Below, one piece after another: positions 62,051 through 64,000 of a DNA stretch of 64,000 bases; positions within the stretch are counted from its first letter, which is position 1; every line of letters starts with the position of its first letter. Location: contig NZ_JHUW01000012.1 of the NCBI RefSeq assembly GCF_000619825.1, positions 1 through 64,000 on the forward strand, given 5' to 3'. Position numbers and translations under genes: made by a program. The notes beneath the pieces are model-generated. The model was not told where the DNA came from and searched no databases. It saw nothing but the letters and a program-made list of their open reading frames with translations. The DNA is from Prevotella sp. MA2016 (GTDB lineage Bacteria; Bacteroidota; Bacteroidia; Bacteroidales; Bacteroidaceae).

Positions 62051-63384
62051 CTGAATTGTACAGGTTGACCAATATACGATGTATCCACAACACCATCCTG
62101 ATACACGGTATGACCATTACAGATGGTGCGCTCTACGCGCCAGAGGAAGGTGTGGTTCTCCATCGGGCTCCAGCCACATTTGCTCTGGATAACATCCTTG
62201 GTAACCGTCCACCCTGTGTGAGGACGAACCAGCACGATGTCGGCCTGATAGCCTTCGCGCAGATAACCACGGTTGCGCACTTCAAACAAGTCGGCAGGGC
62301 GATGGCACATCAGCTCTACCAGTCGCTCCAGTGTAAGCACACCCTGATCCACCAGCTCGAGCATGGTCACCAGCGAGAACTGCAGCATCGGCATACCACT
62401 GGCAGCCTTGGCACAGCCACCCTCCTTCTGTTCCAACAGATGGGGCGCATGGTCGGTACCAATCACTGCTACACGCCCATCGGCCACAGCCTGGCGCAAG
62501 GCATCGCGGTCGGCCTGCGACTTGATGGCAGGATTGCATTTGATGCGGGTGCCCAAGGCAGCATAGTCACGATCGCAGAAATAGAGGTGCGAGGGGGTGA
62601 CTTCGCAGGTGATGGGGGATGGGTGTTGGGTGTTGGTGGTTGGGATGAGTTCCAGTTCCCGAGCTGTAGTGAGATGGGCGATGTGCAGACGAGCATGGTG
62701 CTTCTGGGCCAATTCTACGGCCAGTTTGGTGCTCTGATAGCATGCCTCGGCACTACGAATCTCTGGGTGGTGTATCACTTTGGGGTCGTCGCCATACAAA
62801 CGTTTGGCTTCGGCCATATTCCGATTGATGATATCCGTATCTTCACAATGCACCATCACCGGCATCTGCGCTGTAGCAAAGATCTTGTCGAGCGCCTCAC
62901 GCCTATCCACCAGCATATTGCCCGTAGAGCTGCCCATAAAGAGCTTGATGCCTGGAATACGATGCGGGTCGAGCTGACTGAAAAGGGCTACATTGTCATT
63001 GGTGGCACCAAAGAAGAAGCTGTAGTTCACATGACTCTTCTGTGCTGCCAATGCAAACTTCTCTTCAAGCGCTTCGATGGATGTGGTTTGTGGCACCGTG
63101 TTAGGCATGTCGAAATAGGTGGTGACGCCACCTGCTGCCGCTGCCCTACTCTCGCTGTCGATATCAGCCTTAGCTGTTAATCCGGGCTCACGAAAGTGCA
63201 CATGATCATCAATCAGACCGGGTAGTACGAAACATCCCGAAGCATCAATCACTTCGTCGAATGATGCGTTCGGGACGGTGTTTCCTTCTACAATCTTAGT
63301 TATCTTAGAATCTTCGACGATGACAGAACCGTCGAATATGTTGTTCTCATTAACGAGCGTTCCGTGTAGAATCAGGCGTTTCAT
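62047..63384 (-). CDS. pyrC: Dihydroorotase
   Basis: This 445-residue zinc amidohydrolase closes carbamoyl-aspartate to dihydroorotate in pyrimidine synthesis. Its family signature HVHFREPG includes His61 and His63. Further metal and substrate motifs are VHCEDTDI, RLHIAHLTTA and GTDHAPHL, as in type I/class III dihydroorotases. Between HLTTARELEL and CEVTPSHLYF it has a loop IPTTNTQHPSPI encoded by G-rich 7-mers on the plus strand (62611-62645). It overlaps the upstream DUF4369 gene by 35 bases and the downstream MetH-domain gene by four, so the three genes look like one operon. Confidence 0.93.
   Translation of the reverse strand: MKRLILHGTLVNENNIFDGSVIVEDSKITKIVEGNTVPNASFDEVIDASGCFVLPGLIDDHVHFREPGLTAKADIDSESRAAAAGGVTTYFDMPNTVPQTTSIEALEEKFALAAQKSHVNYSFFFGATNDNVALFSQLDPHRIPGIKLFMGSSTGNMLVDRREALDKIFATAQMPVMVHCEDTDIINRNMAEAKRLYGDDPKVIHHPEIRSAEACYQSTKLAVELAQKHHARLHIAHLTTARELELIPTTNTQHPSPITCEVTPSHLYFCDRDYAALGTRIKCNPAIKSQADRDALRQAVADGRVAVIGTDHAPHLLEQKEGGCAKAASGMPMLQFSLVTMLELVDQGVLTLERLVELMCHRPADLFEVRNRGYLREGYQADIVLVRPHTGWTVTKDVIQSKCGWSPMENHTFLWRVERTICNGHTVYQDGVVDTSYIGQPVQFR
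62611..62645. repeat. G-rich 7-mer array inside pyrC
   Basis: Units on the plus strand in register: gatgggg, gatgggt, gttgggt, gttggtg, gttggga. They encode a polar Thr/Pro/His loop in dihydroorotase where relatives have a short turn. Confidence 0.75.
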
Positions 63385-64000
63385 TATTTGCGTGTGCTGC
63401 TGGAGTTTGCGTTTGTACTGGAGTTACATCTTCTACAAGTCCATTCTGGCGAGCCTGTATCTCATTGGCCACCTGGTAGTACTGCTTCACATAAGGATCG
63501 GCCTTAAACTTCTTGGTAGCCTTGCTCATGATATCTTCAATCTGTGGTGTCAGCACAGGATACTGGTAGCTGCCAGTAACCATCATAAACACACCAGGAC
63601 CGAGCACATTGTCGAAGTTCTCCACGATAAAGTTGGTCACCAGCGAGTCTTCCTGCTGGGCGATACGTGCAGCCTCGGATGAGAGCTGACGGTTGATGAC
63701 ATCCTCGTCGATACCCTCGAGCAGCATCTGACTCTGACGATGAGAGAGCTCGTTGAGCTCATTGCCCAGCTGGTCGTGACGCTTCATAAACTCATAGAGC
63801 TTCTCGTTGAGTGGCGAACCACTCACCGTGCGACTGCTATTGTCGATATGTATCTCGATATCGCCCTGCTCGATAACCACAGGCATCATCAATGGGTCTT
63901 CATCCATATACAGACTGGCCATTTTGATGGTGTCGAGCAGACCTGCGAATTTAAATTTTCCATGTACCACATCGCACGAGTCGATATTTTTCAACTCGTC
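63350..64000 (-). CDS. DUF4369-type protein, 5' part beyond the window
   Basis: The open frame reads in from the window edge, so the N-terminus (probably a lipoprotein or signal peptide) is not seen; a TTG near 63994 is not a convincing start. The visible 216 residues have a beta-rich segment (VVHGKFKFAGLLDTIKMASL; VIEQGDIEIHIDN) typical of DUF4369 N-terminal domains, then a helical part (EFMKRHDQLGNELNEL; SKATKKFKADPYVKQYY) and a disordered tail TPVQTQTPAAHANNET. DUF4369 domains often precede thioredoxin-like domains; none follows here. The function is unknown. It is translated into pyrC with 35 bases of overlap. Confidence 0.7.
   Translation of the reverse strand, partial: DELKNIDSCDVVHGKFKFAGLLDTIKMASLYMDEDPLMMPVVIEQGDIEIHIDNSSRTVSGSPLNEKLYEFMKRHDQLGNELNELSHRQSQMLLEGIDEDVINRQLSSEAARIAQQEDSLVTNFIVENFDNVLGPGVFMMVTGSYQYPVLTPQIEDIMSKATKKFKADPYVKQYYQVANEIQARQNGLVEDVTPVQTQTPAAHANNETPDSTRNAR

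Noticed and set aside
1..64000. tRNA, rRNA or riboswitch genes
   Set aside because: No cloverleaf, rRNA-like or known riboswitch sequence was noticed by eye; a covariance-model search would be needed to be sure.

Overview
The window looks like chromosomal DNA of a gut or rumen member of the Bacteroidota, most likely a Prevotellaceae species. It has three SusC/SusD pairs, a hybrid two-component sensor-regulator, many promoters with the Bacteroidota -7 element TAnnTTTG, an HU-HIG protein followed by a 'smalltalk' microprotein, and a Prevotella-style secretion tail on a polygalacturonase. The taxonomic call is inferred from protein style and gene content, not from an rRNA gene.

Layout. 1-1560: the end of an IS3-family insertion sequence, an inverted-repeat region of unknown role, an HU-type DNA-binding protein and a 33-residue smalltalk protein, closed by a bidirectional terminator. 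1580-44412: a large pectin (rhamnogalacturonan-I type) utilization locus. It contains three SusC/SusD pairs, one HTCS regulator, a surface lipoprotein of the DUF4957/DUF5123 type, a PL11-GH105 fusion, a second GH105, GH106, GH28, GH43, two GH2 enzymes, two CE12-type deacetylases (one fused to an Asp-box propeller), a BASS-type transporter and an alpha/beta-hydrolase esterase. Together they could bind and import rhamnogalacturonan pieces, deacetylate them, cut the Rha-GalA backbone by lyase action, remove the unsaturated uronate, then trim rhamnose, galacturonate and galactose/arabinose residues. 44424-51685: an exo/endonuclease-phosphatase-carboxylesterase fusion downstream of a D-lactate-dehydrogenase-like FAD/Fe-S protein, divergent from a lactate permease. 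51678-54666: a DUF4380 protein, an MFS transporter and a small histidine kinase. 54760-64000: a core region with hsp20, mfd, a dolichyl-phosphate-mannose-synthase-like GT2, an acylglycerolphosphate acyltransferase, a metallophosphoesterase, a stand-alone MetH reactivation domain, dihydroorotase and a DUF4369 protein cut by the window edge.

The most unusual signal cuts across the annotation. At least fourteen short arrays of degenerate 7- or 8-base units are scattered over the window. Most are variants of AATTGAC/AATTGAAG; others are AACTGAG, TCCTCAC/TCCCCTC and GATGGGT/GTTGGGT. They occur between genes but also inside genes, where they encode surface loops or linkers (GH2, HTCS, Mfd, the lactate dehydrogenase, the MetH domain, dihydroorotase), C-termini with their stop codons (GH105, GT2, the phosphoesterase) and the hydrophobic core of the GH106 signal peptide. 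They resemble in architecture the heptameric STRR repeats known from cyanobacteria. A mobile or slippage-driven repeat process that is tolerated in coding DNA would explain them.

I saw no tRNA, rRNA or CRISPR array. All boundaries and functions come from reading the sequence; no database search was run.
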